DNA of 64,000 bases from the NCBI GenBank assembly GCA_028023455.1, contig JAQFVV010000231.1, positions 560,001-624,000 on the forward strand, read 5' to 3'. The stretch is from Epiperipatus broadwayi. Lineage: Eukaryota > Onychophora > Udeonychophora > Euonychophora > Peripatidae. A program made the position numbers and the translations under genes. A model generated the notes under the pieces. It was not told where the DNA came from. It ran no database searches and saw only the letters and a list, made by a program, of their open reading frames with translations. This document shows positions 32,690 through 43,180 of the stretch, piece after piece (positions within the stretch are counted from its first letter, which is position 1; each line of letters opens with the position of its first letter).

Positions 32690-32810
32690 TAAAACAGCAT
32701 CATGGCTCCTCCTAAATGAGAATCTATAAGCAGCTAATGTATTAACTACTATGCCATTAGGGCCCTATGCATGCAGTTTCTCTTGGAATTTGAATCCGAA
32801 ATAAGATCAA
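32690..32810 (-). repeat. tRNA-derived SINE-like relic (S2-type)
   Basis: Minus strand: CGGATTCAAATTCCAAGAG (B-box-like but on the wrong side of the A box) and TAATGGCATAGTAGTTAAT (A-box-like). The order suggests two overlapping relics or chance. Low confidence. Confidence 0.25.
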
Positions 32811-33360
32811 AACAGCTTAAAGCATTAATCCTTATCAGAGAATCCTATAAATGTAAATATTCATAACTAATTGTCAATGCTGGTTGATTTAAAATATCTA
32901 AGAATTAGTTTTTGATATATCAAAAACAATGTGCATTTAAAATTAAACTTAACTATTGGCTCAAATATAATAATTCCTCAATCAGAAGTCATGTCAGATT
33001 ACAATCATTTTTTAATCATGTGATTAACTGTTAATTGGGAGCCTATACTCATTACTAATTAAAAACAGTTACACACCCTTTTGGGTGGCTATAGAGCTGT
33101 CTATTATCTAATAAAATAATTTTACCCTGTTGATAACTTTTAAGGTTTATTTGACTGGAGCTCCAAACATCAAATTATTCGTTTGGCAAGTGGTTTACAT
33201 TACGCTATAAGAATTTTTTTCTACAGTACAGGCTTTTTCATATCTGCACTCCATATTTAATATATAGGGGTTTGAACTCAGACTTTCACATGACCCTCAA
33301 CTATCCATGCTATCTTATACTGCTGACACAGTTGATCACACACATGGCAAAAAGATAAAT

Positions 33361-33418
33361 AATCATCAGTAAACGTATTTCATGCTAAACCAACACATGT
33401 CAGTTGGTCCAGAACATC
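33361..33418 (-). ncRNA. R2 hammerhead, core mutated
   Basis: Minus strand reads CTGACATGTG where CTGATGAGTG is expected. GAAA (33378-33381 region) and stem I ACCAA are kept. Inactive. Confidence 0.45.
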
Positions 33419-33660
33419 TCCACACATATATACAATCAATGCTCAGCTTATATTAAGATAGCCAATCTTCATACTTTAATGGACAGGTTTCAATCCACTC
33501 CACACCACAACTCTGCAGCAGTCCATTTCATTGAAAATCTGATGATGAAAGCCCACATTTATGCCAACCTTCTCATCCTACCCATGTTAACCATAAGTCA
33601 CTCTGACCCCTCATGTATCTTAATATAAGCTGAGCATTGATTGTATATGTGTGTGGAGAT

Positions 33661-33693
33661 TATAATGTGGACCAACTGATGAGTGCTGGTTTA
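33661..33693 (+). ncRNA. R2 hammerhead, 3' half deleted
   Basis: GTGGACCAACTGATGAGTGC (core 33675-33681) runs into ATCTTTTCGATATGTG; the second stem-II strand, GAAA and cleavage site are missing. Confidence 0.55.
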
Positions 33694-33889
33694 TCTTTTC
33701 GATATGTGTGTGATCAAGCATGTCAGCAATAAGAGATAGCGTGGATAGTTGAGGGTCGTGTAAAAGTCTCAGTTCAAACTCCCAATATATTACGCTATAA
33801 GGTGATTCGTGTACTGCTTGCATTTAACCACTATGTCAGGATATATTTCCAGGATTAGTCTCTTCACCCTCCCTATATCAACATACTGT

Positions 33890-35390
33890 ATATGTTGCTA
33901 TAAATATGTTGAATATCAACCCTTTAAATATTTTTTTTTAAAAAAAGAAAATCCAAAATAAAAAAATAATATAATAAATAGAAAAGCATTCGGTTTAATA
34001 ATTCCACAAAAGGTTTAAAAAAAATAATAATTTATATTTATAAATAGAATAAAGAAAAAATAAATATTAACATTTAGTTTTTAAAAAAAGCGATAATACA
34101 TTTTAGAGTAAACAGTAAAAAAGGAAAATTATACTTCTGTATATACTGAATAAAGTGTCAACTATTTGTCCATATTACTTATATGCTTTCACAAACACCG
34201 TTCAAACGGTTCAACCACACCTGCTTATATAAATAAGCCAGTCTAAATCTTTTTTTTAAAACTCTATGCTTCACTACACATTAAACTTATTTATAAAAGA
34301 TATATTTACAAAGAGAAAAAAAATTTTTTTCTCCATAGCACTGAATATAACTTGACATCAAACACAGTTCGCGGCAAACTTCTTGAGGTCCGTTCGAGCA
34401 GAGATAGGAGTTGGTCGGCAATAGACAATCGTAAGAAACATGAAGGGTTAAAAAGTCCACAGTTTACTTTTAAAATATATCCGATGTTTTATACTGAATC
34501 CATCTATATCTTCACCTTAATAAGCAGCTGGCGACCTTTGACCTAACAGCTCTGAATTGAGCCATTCTAATCTTAATTTATATATATTTAACTAAGTGAT
34601 GAAAAGAGATAAAATTAAATTTAAAGTAACAGGTACATACACGTAAACATAGTTACGGAAGGCTGGGGGATATCGGTAATGTGATCTAAAAAGTCTCTGG
34701 TCACATTAAGTGGTAAAGAAATTTAAATACACAAACACAAAGCAATATTCAGAAGGAAAACAGTCTTTCGTGTGACCATCACTGAGAAAGACTTGTTCAA
34801 CGGCTTTTATAGTGAAGTGAAATACATTACTCACCTATGGTAAGAATTATGATGTTTTTCAATTCGTTTACTTTCTTAGTAAGCAAATACCGACTTTCTG
34901 ACCATTTATAGTTTGGATATTGCAGGGAAATTCAATTTAATGCGTGAGTACAACAATGAATGAGAAGTGTGGTTTTTAATTCTTTAAAATCAGAAGCAGT
35001 AATGTTCTCTCTATAGAGGTAATTGTTCTGTATCTCAAGTAAGTAAAATATCTCAAAATCATTTATAATTTGTTAAATAAACTTACATACCTTACTAAAG
35101 TATAATTATTATTTAATACATATAAAGATAAAACTTGAAAATTTGACTTAGTTGTTGTATTTTTTTGTTGGTGGTTATCTTCAGTCAAAAAAAAATTGTA
35201 AAATAAAGTTATCCAACAGACTCTCATAGGAAAACAGTGAAGCAGAATGCAGTATTCACTATACTTGTTAGGGGATGAAGGTTTGAACTATGATGGAGAA
35301 AACAGTACCCATCAGGTTTTTCATTTGCATCTTAGCAAGAATTTGAGTGATTTTCACTCTAGTTTTACACTGGCTAAGAATAAAAGAATA
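33890..35390. other. Non-coding; homopolymer-rich then more balanced
   Basis: 33930-34130 is poly-T/poly-A-rich. 34350-34700 is more balanced in base content and includes a 64-codon ORF (34352-34546) with no recognisable domain; it could be unique host sequence. No repeat partners seen. Confidence 0.35.
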
Positions 35391-35394
35391 CTCA

Positions 35395-35515
35395 TTTACG
35401 GCTGTCTGGGTTTGTTATGAACTATCTACCTGATAAAAAAACTAAAGTCTATTAACCCAGATTCAAATCCAGGTCATAAGAATTGTGGCAGATATATTAC
35501 TGTTGCATCATGAAT
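35395..35515 (-). repeat. tRNA-derived SINE (S2)
   Basis: On the minus strand CATGATGCAACAGTAATATA precedes ACCTGGATTTGAATCTGGG (B-box-like). Body downstream ends near CAGACAGCC (plus-strand GGCTGTCTG 35402). Matches 55715-55895. Confidence 0.5.
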
Positions 35516-35754
35516 CATTATATATTATTAAAATCAAGCATCACCATCACTGTTAGCAACTATTAATAAATAAATGCAAAGATTCAAACTCAAGAATAAG
35601 AAAGACAAAGAATGAAAAGTTAAATTGATTTTAGATATTAATTTATAAAACAACACTAGAATACATCAACATATATTAAACACCAATTCTTTAAAATGCA
35701 TGGCATTTGATGAGATACTATTTTTTAATCTTCTGCAGTAAACTTTCTTTATAA

Positions 35755-35990
35755 AACATTTCATCATTAAGACATCACATGACCAAGATGACCTCATCTG
35801 ACTTTTGCATATACATTAGTATTCATTAAAAAATCCTTCTATACTCTCTAGTTTTATGCCATTTAATGGAACTTTTAGTAATCAACAGATGCCTGTGCTT
35901 ATAAATCCCTATCCAGTGCTTTTATCCAAATATTCGCAGACTAATTTCTTGCTTATGCTTTTTATCAGGGAAAAATGTTTTGGATTTGCC
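35755..35990 (-). repeat. R1/R3-type relic
   Basis: It contains TATGCCATTTAATGG and ACTTTTAGTAATCA (R3 end), and on the minus strand a decayed R1 ribozyme block (35930-35975): CTGATAA in place of CTGATGA, GAAA retained, then TTAGTC. Confidence 0.4.
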
Positions 35991-35999
35991 TGCATAGCT

Positions 36000-37160
36000 A
36001 TATAAGTCTGAAACATGTTCAGTTTCTACTGGACCTTTGTTTTTTTATAATCTTAGGCACTTTTATTTCTAGAAAAATACGAGAGGAGAAAAAAAACTGC
36101 TCTAGAAATGAGTTTTGCAATGACCTATACAAACCATTCTGTGAACAATAAAAGCATATACAGGCAGAACATGCTGGTCCAGTTTTCTGTTGGTCTTATA
36201 TTTTGTAATGCTGTCTTTTCAGTTGCTTCAGAAGTAAACATTTGTTTCTCAAATTCTTTAACACGTCTATTCCAATTCACTTATGTTTTCCCTTTCGTTT
36301 TCCCTAAGTTCTTTTATAATATACATAGGACTTACTCCTCCCATAAAAACGAGGCTCAAGATCGCCATAAAACACTTTTTTAGAAAGTTTACTATTGTTT
36401 GTTAAATTTGAATGCCAAACCAACAAAAGTGTGGCTTTACAATCTATAGTATCACAACCTGAAAAAAACATTCGTAAATGAAACTTCTATAATGCCTTTA
36501 CACTGTACCTATAGGGTGTCCAGATTCACTTCCGTACAATAAATTAAGTAACATAATGTTTATATACAGCTAGCTTAGCTGCAATACCCCCCCCCCCCAT
36601 GATAAAATATCTTGTTTCAACTTGTTAAAAGCTGCAGCACATTGAAATAGCTATTTATTAATGTCATGCACGCACACGTATGCATTAAGCGTGCATTTGT
36701 ATTATCCTTTACGTGATGAACCAGACAGCACATTTATAAACATATTAGTTCTTACAAAAAAATATGAATTTCTCAAGTCATTACCTATGAATAAGGCACT
36801 GCTGATTATAAATCTCTATTGATAAAGATTACTTTAAAGTAAATTTACACCTCTGAGAAATGAGAGGAGGGCTAGGAATAATAAATCCATTAATTATTTA
36901 CATCAATTAATTAAACCATATTTTCCTTTATTTTTAATTAAATAGAATGTAAATCTATTTATCACTTTAAAAATCAGAGTTTTAGTGACAGCTAATAATT
37001 ACTTAATAATTAGATTTAAAAAAAAACAACAACAACTTAGTGGCAATTTTTGAGAGAATCTAGAAACAGAAACGCCAATGATGTAATAAATGTATTTATA
37101 AATGATGAATAAAAGATTGTTAATAGACTTTTTTAACTATTTACTACGCAATCTATTAAA
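36000..37160. other. Non-coding, nothing recognised
   Basis: A C11 run at 36588-36598. The 91-codon ORF at 36108-36383 has no recognisable domain. Confidence 0.35.
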
Positions 37161-37164
37161 GACG

Positions 37165-37215
37165 CAAATGGCTAGAGAACTCATAAGAGGTTCGAGCGCG
37201 CTGGAAGTACTAGCA
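37165..37215 (+). repeat. Possible Pol III B box / SINE relic
   Basis: ATGGCTAGAGAACTC and GAGGTTCGAGCGCGC resemble A and B boxes but are too close together for a tRNA. Confidence 0.2.
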
Positions 37216-37720
37216 CCATTCTAGGATCTCTCATCGAGAGTCTAATTACAACTGTGCAAAAGCAGAAAGTGTTCGTATTCTTTTTATAAATATATATACT
37301 ACACAAGTTCACCCATTCTTCTCTTAAGAGCTAATAGTTAAGGCAGAAATAAAGTAATCCAAAATCCCTGGTTCCTGGGCTATGTAAACTTCAAAAAGAC
37401 ATTCTTTAACCCTCCCTGTAAACCCAAACTGCCAAAAGTGTAAATAAACATTAAATTTTACTAAGTATCTGTTTGTTTATATATAAATATTTTCTGATAG
37501 GTCTAAATTTGCTTTATTAATAATAATTTAAAACGCAATAAATGCTTCTTTTATTGTCACTACAAAAATTTTTATGGCGGAAATTAAAATAACCAATTAA
37601 AACAATAATTTACCTTTACTGCAGGTCAGTTTTTCATTTAGCAATTAATGTAATATTTTTAAAGATTAATTATACTATCACTATTCTATTTTACAAGGTG
37701 TTTTTCCAACAGCTCTAAAC

Positions 37721-37951
37721 ATGGATTCTGGAATACATATGGAAATTTATTTAAAAAAATCAGGAATAGCGGGTTTTGACTTTTATGGGTTGCTACTGTG
37801 TCCTGATTCGCAAGATATAGGGCATGGATATAATTTGATTAATATACTTCTTAATAATATTACAATAAATATGCTAAAAGATAATATTAATAGTGATCAA
37901 GTTTTAGCGGTAGATTCCATTTTAAAATCAGTACATAAATCAAGTTCATGA
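37721..37951 (+). CDS. Unassigned ORF of 76 codons; possible host exon
   Basis: ATG at 37721, stop TGA at 37949-37951. The product (MDSGIHMEIYLKKSG...) has mixed, protein-like composition and no low complexity. I recognise no domain, signal peptide or membrane segment. No copy of this DNA was found elsewhere in the window, unlike most of its surroundings. The frame stays open upstream of the ATG through a pyrimidine stretch ending TTTTTCCAACAG (37701-37712), a fair splice acceptor, so this may be a 3' exon whose real start lies elsewhere. After the TGA the frame stays open for 19 more codons (KCFYKDDPDGYGKHFSIMY) to TAA at 38009-38011. The TGA could be a nonsense mutation, the true end, or, less likely, selenocysteine. 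Confidence 0.3.
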   Translation: MDSGIHMEIYLKKSGIAGFDFYGLLLCPDSQDIGHGYNLINILLNNITINMLKDNINSDQVLAVDSILKSVHKSSS

Positions 37952-38011
37952 AAATGCTTTTATAAAGATGATCCAGATGGATATGGAAAACATTTTTCTA
38001 TCATGTATTAA

Positions 38012-38535
38012 GTTAAAAAAAAAGCTTTAACTGATTAAAAAACAATTAATTGTTTCATGGACTGAAATAGTAGCTAATTTATGAGCTAATTCTTTAACTA
38101 GAGTAAAACTGTGCAAAACGATGCCCACAGGTAACATGTGGCCTGCAGTGAAGATTTGTGCATCGGAGTATAACTTATTATTAATTTATTTCAAATGAAA
38201 ATATTTTGGTTTCAAAAATAAAACAATATATTTTTGGACAATGGAAATATACTCTGAAGCTATTTACAAGCATAATTTACTATGCAATCATGAAATTATA
38301 TTCGTGATTATGAAAATATTGTAATTTTCTCAAAAAATGTCAAAAATTTTAAAATCTTTTAAAGCATAACTCATTATACTTAAGAGAAATAGATATACAT
38401 TTATTCAGATTTAAAAAAGAAATCATAAATAACAATGTACAAAATGTCATTTGGAAGACAAAGACAAGAGTAGGGAGTGATACTGCAGATAAGAATAAAA
38501 ACATATTAACTAATAGCAATGATATATTAAAATAT
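38012..38535. other. Non-coding; one small hairpin
   Basis: AACGATGCCCACAGG and GATTTGTGCATCGG (38118-38167) can form a short stem. Otherwise nothing recognised. Confidence 0.3.
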
Positions 38536-38539
38536 GGAA

Positions 38540-38760
38540 AGATTATCTTCAGTGTTTATTTAGTAGAGAAGATAATTTAATTAATTATGAACTTGAAAAT
38601 GAAGAAGATATTAAAATAGATGATAAAGGAATGGACATATTGCCAGATGAAGTAAGAAAGGCAATTGCACAAATGAAGAATAGTAAGGCTGTTGGATTTG
38701 ATGCAATTACCTATAAAATTTTTGAAAGAAATGGAAAAATTTACTATGAAGAAAGTAAGC
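38540..38760 (+). pseudogene. LINE reverse transcriptase fragment (N-terminal part)
   Basis: The frame W-K-D-Y-L-Q-C-L-F from about 38534 leads to EVRKAIAQMKNSKAVGFDAI (38650-38709), a classic region just before RT motif A in non-LTR elements (EV..AI..MK..KA.G.D). The trace stops near 38755, where an R1 element begins. The rest of the same or a related LINE resumes at 40140, so R1 and R2 insertions may have split one element. Confidence 0.7.
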
Positions 38761-38764
38761 CAAT

Positions 38765-39120
38765 AAACATCACATGACCACCACTTCTTATGTTTGTGTA
38801 TAACTGTTGTTAATGTTGATAACATTAAGGAGATTCAGTTTAGGACTCATAGTTTTGTAGTTAAGTGGAGATAAAATGTGGCTGCTGGAGGGTTGCATTA
38901 GATCCTAAGATCTAGGTGCAGTGCTCTCAGATCCAAGGCTCTTCACTGATGAAGGCCACAAGCCAGAAACTAGTCTGGGGATATTGGATGAGTAGGCACT
39001 AGATGGGGATTTTATGCACAGGCCCATGGGGATTTTATGCACAAGTCTTCTGGATCCATTGATTACTCTCACTTGCTGTGTGTGGCAATACATATAGTGA
39101 GTTTTGCCTGTTTTATGAAG
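38765..39120 (+). mobile_element. R1 repeat with intact-core hammerhead
   Basis: It runs from ACATCACATGACC through CATAGTTTTGTAGTTAAG, GATCCTAAGATCTAGGTGCA, the ribozyme block, GGGGATTTTATGCACA (duplicated locally at 39004-39040) and ends GAGTTTTGCCTGTTTTATG. It sits between two LINE reverse-transcriptase fragments. Confidence 0.7.
38931..38989 (+). ncRNA. Type-I hammerhead-like ribozyme in R1
   Basis: Core CTGATGA at 38946-38952, stem II GGC/GCC with loop CACAA, GAAA at 38966-38969, then CTAGTC with cleavage predicted at 38975/38976 (GTC). Distal stem I ATCCAA/TTGGAT pairs 6 of 6. Proximal TCTTCA/TGGGGA pairs 6 of 6 with two G-U. Stem II differs from other copies by a paired change (AGC/GCT to GGC/GCC), which is evidence that the helix is or was under selection. 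An A-A mismatch sits at the base of stem II. Confidence 0.65.
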
Positions 39121-39420
39121 GAAATAGTTGAACTTTGCAATTTGATAAATGGGGGGGGGCAGACCCAAAAATGAGCAGAATCATCCTCTGGTTTTCACAC
39201 CTGTTATAGTAAATGCTTCTGCTTTTGCAAAATTCTTGCAGAGAGCCTTCAGCATCAATATGCCAAATGACATCATCATGTGAAATTCTGGAGCCATGTA
39301 ACACATTGTTTTGTAAAGTGCACTTTTGTCAATTTTTTTATAATAATTGAAAAGTTTGACAAAGTGAAATTCTGTTTTCATTTGCAAGAAGTCCAAAGTC
39401 AAAACAATGCTGACTTTTTT
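39113..39420 (-). pseudogene. Decayed coding-like segment, unassigned
   Basis: Two overlapping minus-strand frames are open here (39113-39304 and 39181-39402). One contains DVIWHIDAEGSL followed by SIYYNR, loosely like the IDATG...YY region of some DDE-type transposases. That resemblance is from memory and weak. A G9 run (39150-39158) breaks the downstream frame. No helpful neighbours. Confidence 0.25.
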
Positions 39421-39837
39421 TCATGCAAACGGCATTTTCCGTTCAAATTTAGTTCGTAATGGTCAGGCATTTTTTCTGCAAATTCAGAAACATTTATATG
39501 ATGTGGTAAAATGTAAACATCATATTTTATGACAAAGAAAAGAGTGCAAACTCCATTTCCACAAAGTGTCATCTCTCAAAGCCTTGAATGTGAAACATTT
39601 GAAAATTAAATTCAGCACAATCAAGATTACTTAGCAGCCGTATTCACTCAATCTCGCTTTGTGTAATTTTTTTAAAAATCTCTTGAATGGAAAAATGGCT
39701 CAACTTTTTTTTTTTTGCCGATGTAGAAGTGGTGAAAAAAAACTGCAGGCATTAAAAGGCAAACACCAGTGTATTGTATCAAATGGATAGTAATTTGAAA
39801 GAGATGAAATTTATAACACTTATAAAATAAATAATAT

Positions 39838-40015
39838 ATAGGATATATAAGCACAGACTTTCACACAATCCACCACTCTCCACTCTATTTCATAATACTG
39901 ATACACTTGAACACATCTTTTCAAAATATATGTGTTCAAGTGTATCAGTGTTATGAGATAGTGTGGAGAGTGAAAGTCTGTGCTCATATACCCTATATAT
40001 TACATATATAGACAC
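39838..40015. repeat. Palindrome made of two R2 tails
   Basis: Arms 39838-39920 and 39926-40008 are inverted and nearly identical (AGCACAGACTTTCACAC...; GTGTTCAAGTGTATCAGTG), with a loop of only a few bases. The single version of the arm is in the R2 copy at 43200-43295. Same construction as 7936-8095. Confidence 0.75.
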
Positions 40016-40144
40016 AGGTATATAATAAGCCTGTGTGTTTCAGTTATTAAAAATAAACAAACAATTTTTTATAATAAAATTCCAATCAATTTTGGGTACT
40101 CCTGTGTATAACTGGAATTTGGCCTGAAGTTTTTTTGAGGACTA

Positions 40145-40725
40145 TAATGATTCTAATTGCTAAAAAGAACAAAAATGTTAAATGGGAAGAGTACAGAAAA
40201 ATAACTTTGTTATCTCATGTTACTTAAGTTTTACTGAGGATTTTAACTCAAAGAATTTCTAGGAAGATATAGTATTATATTGGTGAAGAACAGTTTGGCT
40301 TTCAAAGAGAGAATAGTACAAGAATGACTATTGGTGTTATTAGAACAATTACAGGTAGATATATTAAAAAAAATAAACAAATTGGCATATATTTTGTGGA
40401 TTTGGAAAAAGCATATGATAGCATAGTCTGGAATAAACTTACGACTATCTTAAAAGGTAAAGGAGTATTTTGCAAAGAGAGAAAATTGATTTGGAATATG
40501 TATACTGGACAAAGAATAAGAATTAAATTGGGGAATAATAAGACTCATAAAGTGAATATATAAAGTGGAGTTAGCCAAAGATGTAGTATTTCACCTGTTT
40601 TTTTTAATATTTATTTAGAAGACATACAAAATAATTATTTAGACAGTGGAAAAACAAATATTGGAGGTAGAAAAATATCAATTAAATTACTTGTTTTGTT
40701 AAATGGAATATAAGAATTAATTGTT
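40145..40725 (+). pseudogene. LINE II reverse transcriptase, motifs 0-B
   Basis: Frame traces include YRKITLLSH (40195 region), GEEQFGFQRENST (40282-40320), then an open 79-codon run (40324-40563) with IYFVDLEKAYDSI, which is RT motif A with its catalytic Asp. After a TAA at 40561, SGVSQRCSISPVFFNIYLED follows (motif B; GVRQG.SPLLF is usual). At least two in-frame stops. Confidence 0.75.
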
Positions 40726-40727
40726 GC

Positions 40728-41912
40728 AGGTACACTATTCGGGAAAGATTCTAAATTTATTTAAAAAAATTTACAGCTTAGCACTGCTTTCGACCAGAGG
40801 TCAGTCATATCCACAGAACTAAATAAGTCTAATAGTGAAGGTACATTATCCTGGAAAGATTATAAATTTATTTTTAAATTTTTTATAGCTTAGCATTGCT
40901 TTCCATCAGATCAGTCATACTCATAGAACTAGTATAAGTTTATATAAATAGAATTTATAAGTGAAATAATTTATATATACCATTTACATGATAATGCAGT
41001 GCACGAGTCTTTCGTGTTTATTGTGTTGATGTTATTTGCAATAAGGCATGCCTCTTTATATTTTCTTTTTTGATCATTGCGTCCAAATTGTGGCCAGACT
41101 AGACTTCAGATTCTAAAAATATATTTAACATTTGGGTCTGCTTTAGCATGTTTGTGTATATAGTTGTGTTGAGCTAATCTTATAGCACAGTTAACATGAG
41201 ACACTATATTAAATTGTATTACATGTTAGTTCATTACATTTAATTTTATAAACTATTTGGAGAGCTTGGTTTGGAGATAACCTATTTATAGTATGGTTCA
41301 ACATTTGATTACGATTACGAGGGATTGTAAAATTAACAGTGAATTCACTTGAGCAGATTCTTTTCATCTTTTTTAGATATATGAGATACAAAATGAAGGA
41401 TGATCCATATATTAACCTTGTTATTAATGTTCCTGCTATTTAAAGATGAACATATTTTTAAGGGTTTTATTTAATAGATGAAGATTATACTCTGAATTGA
41501 CTAAGTCTTTTATATAGTTTTCAATGTTGTCTCTTGTCTGCCTCAATTTTGCATAATTTATAGTTTCTATACAAAAACATTTGAATCCAGTCAATTTATG
41601 TAAAATTGGAGTATATGAATTTGGGTGAATTAATATTAAAGTAGTTTTACACTGAGTGTAATGATCAAAAACGAAAATATAAAGAGGCAGGGCTTATTGT
41701 AAATAACATCAACATAATAAACAAGAAAGACTTGTGCACTACGTTATCATGTAAATGGTATCACATAAATTATTTAACTAAGAAATTCTATTTATGTAAA
41801 CTTATATTAGTTCTTTGAATATGACTGACCTGATACAAAGCAGTGCTAAGCTATAAATTGTTTCAAAATAAATTTATAGTCTTTCCAGGATAGTGTACAT
41901 TCACTATTAATT
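40728..41912 (-). mobile_element. Penelope-like element fragment with inverted terminal repeats
   Basis: Left (40728-41080) and right (41660-41912) ends are inverted copies of about 250 bp, meeting LINE II sequence on both sides. The left end also holds a second partial unit in direct tandem (40728-40840 and 40841-40945). Penelope-like elements are known for such terminal repeats in tandem or inverted orientation. The unique middle carries a decayed GIY-YIG region on the minus strand. No reverse transcriptase remains, so it is 5'-truncated. Confidence 0.7.
40985..41395 (-). pseudogene. Penelope GIY-YIG endonuclease remnant
   Basis: The minus-strand frame 41391-41209 ends with LQIVYKIKCNE, matching the start of the Penelope endonuclease module (VYKIKC..C). 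After a stop in place of the YIG segment, shifted frames give IRLAQHNYIHKHA and then KRKYKEACLIANNINTINT in the left terminal repeat, the usual R...H and EA.LI...IN landmarks. In the family this nuclease nicks target DNA. Confidence 0.65.
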
Positions 41913-41924
41913 TTTTTTAATGTA

Positions 41925-42660
41925 TAAGATTTGCAGATAATATGGCTCTTATAGGTGAGGATGAAAAGTGCCTTCAGAATAAGTTGAATAAATTAGAGGA
42001 AGGATATATGAAATATGGAATGAAGATTAATGTTGAGAAGACTAAGTATTTATAAACAGGGAGAAATGCAAAAAGACAGCAAATTGAAATTCACAATAAC
42101 ATAGTTTATCAGGAAAAGGGGTTTAGATATTTGGGTAAATGGTTGAGTGAGAATGGAAGAAATGAAGATAAAATTAAAAGATGAAGAGCATTGGCAAAGG
42201 AGGCATTTATTAAGAGAAAGAAAATATTTTGTGGAGCTTTGAAGAGAAAATTAAGAAAAATGATTAATTAAATGCTATGTGTGGAGTTTACTAGTGTATG
42301 GTTGTGAAATGTGGACAATGAGTAATAACATTAGAAACAGATTGGAAGCCTTTGAGATGTGGACTTGGAGAAGAATGGGAAAATCAGTTGGATGAATAAA
42401 ATAACAAATGAAGAAATTTTGAAAAGAGTAAATGAAAAAAGAAGATTGATTGAGGAAATCAGAGAAAGAGAAACTGGATTGGACATATATCAAGGAGAAA
42501 TTATTGTTTAATGAAAGATGTTTTGGAGGGAATGGTAAGTGAAAATGGACAGAAAAGATTGACATTGTTGGATGATATAAGATATGAGAAGAGTTATGTG
42601 GAATTGAAGAGCTGGGTTGTGATGAAAATGAAATGGAAAATGGATGAATTGATGAGGTGA
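41925..42660 (+). pseudogene. LINE II reverse transcriptase, motif C to C-terminus
   Basis: It starts RFADNMALIGEDEKCLQNKL, with FADN in place of FADD, then INVEKTKYL and RYLGKWLSENG. Frameshifts follow; further traces are EMWTMSNNIRN, EEIREREKNW-like and KRLTLLDDIR. It ends near 42660. The long minus-strand ORF 42275-42868 is the antisense of this region, not a gene. Confidence 0.75.
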
Positions 42661-42669
42661 CTACTCTCT

Positions 42670-43180
42670 GGACCTGTCCATTTGATAGAATACTGGTAAT
42701 GATTAATGTAAAAATAAATAAAAAATTTGTTCTCATTTTTGTGGATTTTAAATAATTTAAAAGATTACTAATTAATAAATAAAAAAAAAAGGTTACTATT
42801 AAAATATCAAACAAAAACATATTTGATGCAAAAACAATTAGCGTTAGAAATAATTCAATTGTATTCATATAGCATAAAGAATTCTAACTATTTGTGCAGT
42901 GAGTATGTTCAATTGTGATCTATTCTTATTTCACATACTGCCATTTAAGAACAATAGTAAAATTATAGATTCGTTATTGTTAAATTGCAACAATTCATTG
43001 CAATATTACAGACAAAACTTAAGAAGAAATATACTGATACAAATCACTCTGTTACCCAAGATGTACAATTTTGTAATCATACTGATAAATTGTGGCCCAC
43101 TAGAGGTCAGTACTAGCACTGTTGTAATTATCCATAAAAAATATTACTTAAAATGTTTTTAACTGAAATACAGGCTTATT
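42670..43180. other. Non-coding, nothing recognised
   Basis: Open frame 42899-43162 has no recognisable domain and is followed directly by R2. Confidence 0.35.

Larger units (their letters stand above)
33262..33830. mobile_element. R2 inverted dimer (head to head)
   Basis: A full minus-strand copy (33265-33620, from GGGTTTGAACTCAGACTTTC on plus to GACCCCTCATGTAT) is fused at about 33618 to a plus-strand copy that resumes at TTAATATAAGCTGAGC and ends at CAGTTCAAACTCCC near 33783. The minus copy has a broken hammerhead; the plus copy has a truncated one. Confidence 0.65.
40140..42665 (+). mobile_element. Non-LTR retrotransposon (LINE II), interrupted by a Penelope-like element
   Basis: RT traces run 40145-40725, stop at an inserted 1.2-kb Penelope-like element, and resume at 41925-42650. 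The post-insertion part contains RFADNMALIGEDE (motif C region), EKGFRYLGKWLS, YGCEMWT-like and KRLTLLDDIR traces. It lacks a visible endonuclease. Many stops and frameshifts. The fragment at 38540-38760 may be its upstream part. Confidence 0.75.

Noticed and set aside
37949-38170. Selenoprotein with SECIS element
   Set aside because: The TGA is followed by an open frame, but the downstream hairpin lacks a visible ATGA/AA/GA SECIS core, so the claim is kept only as a check.
40780-40960. Hammerhead in the Penelope terminal repeat
   Set aside because: On the minus strand GACC...GGTC-GAAA is present in one copy, but no CTGATGA precedes it and the base before the expected cleavage is G. It may be a relic, but I cannot support it.
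42275-42868. 197-codon minus-strand ORF, the longest in the window
   Set aside because: It is antisense to LINE II coding sequence, which translates on the plus strand to reverse-transcriptase landmarks; its serine/phenylalanine/isoleucine-rich product is typical antisense noise.
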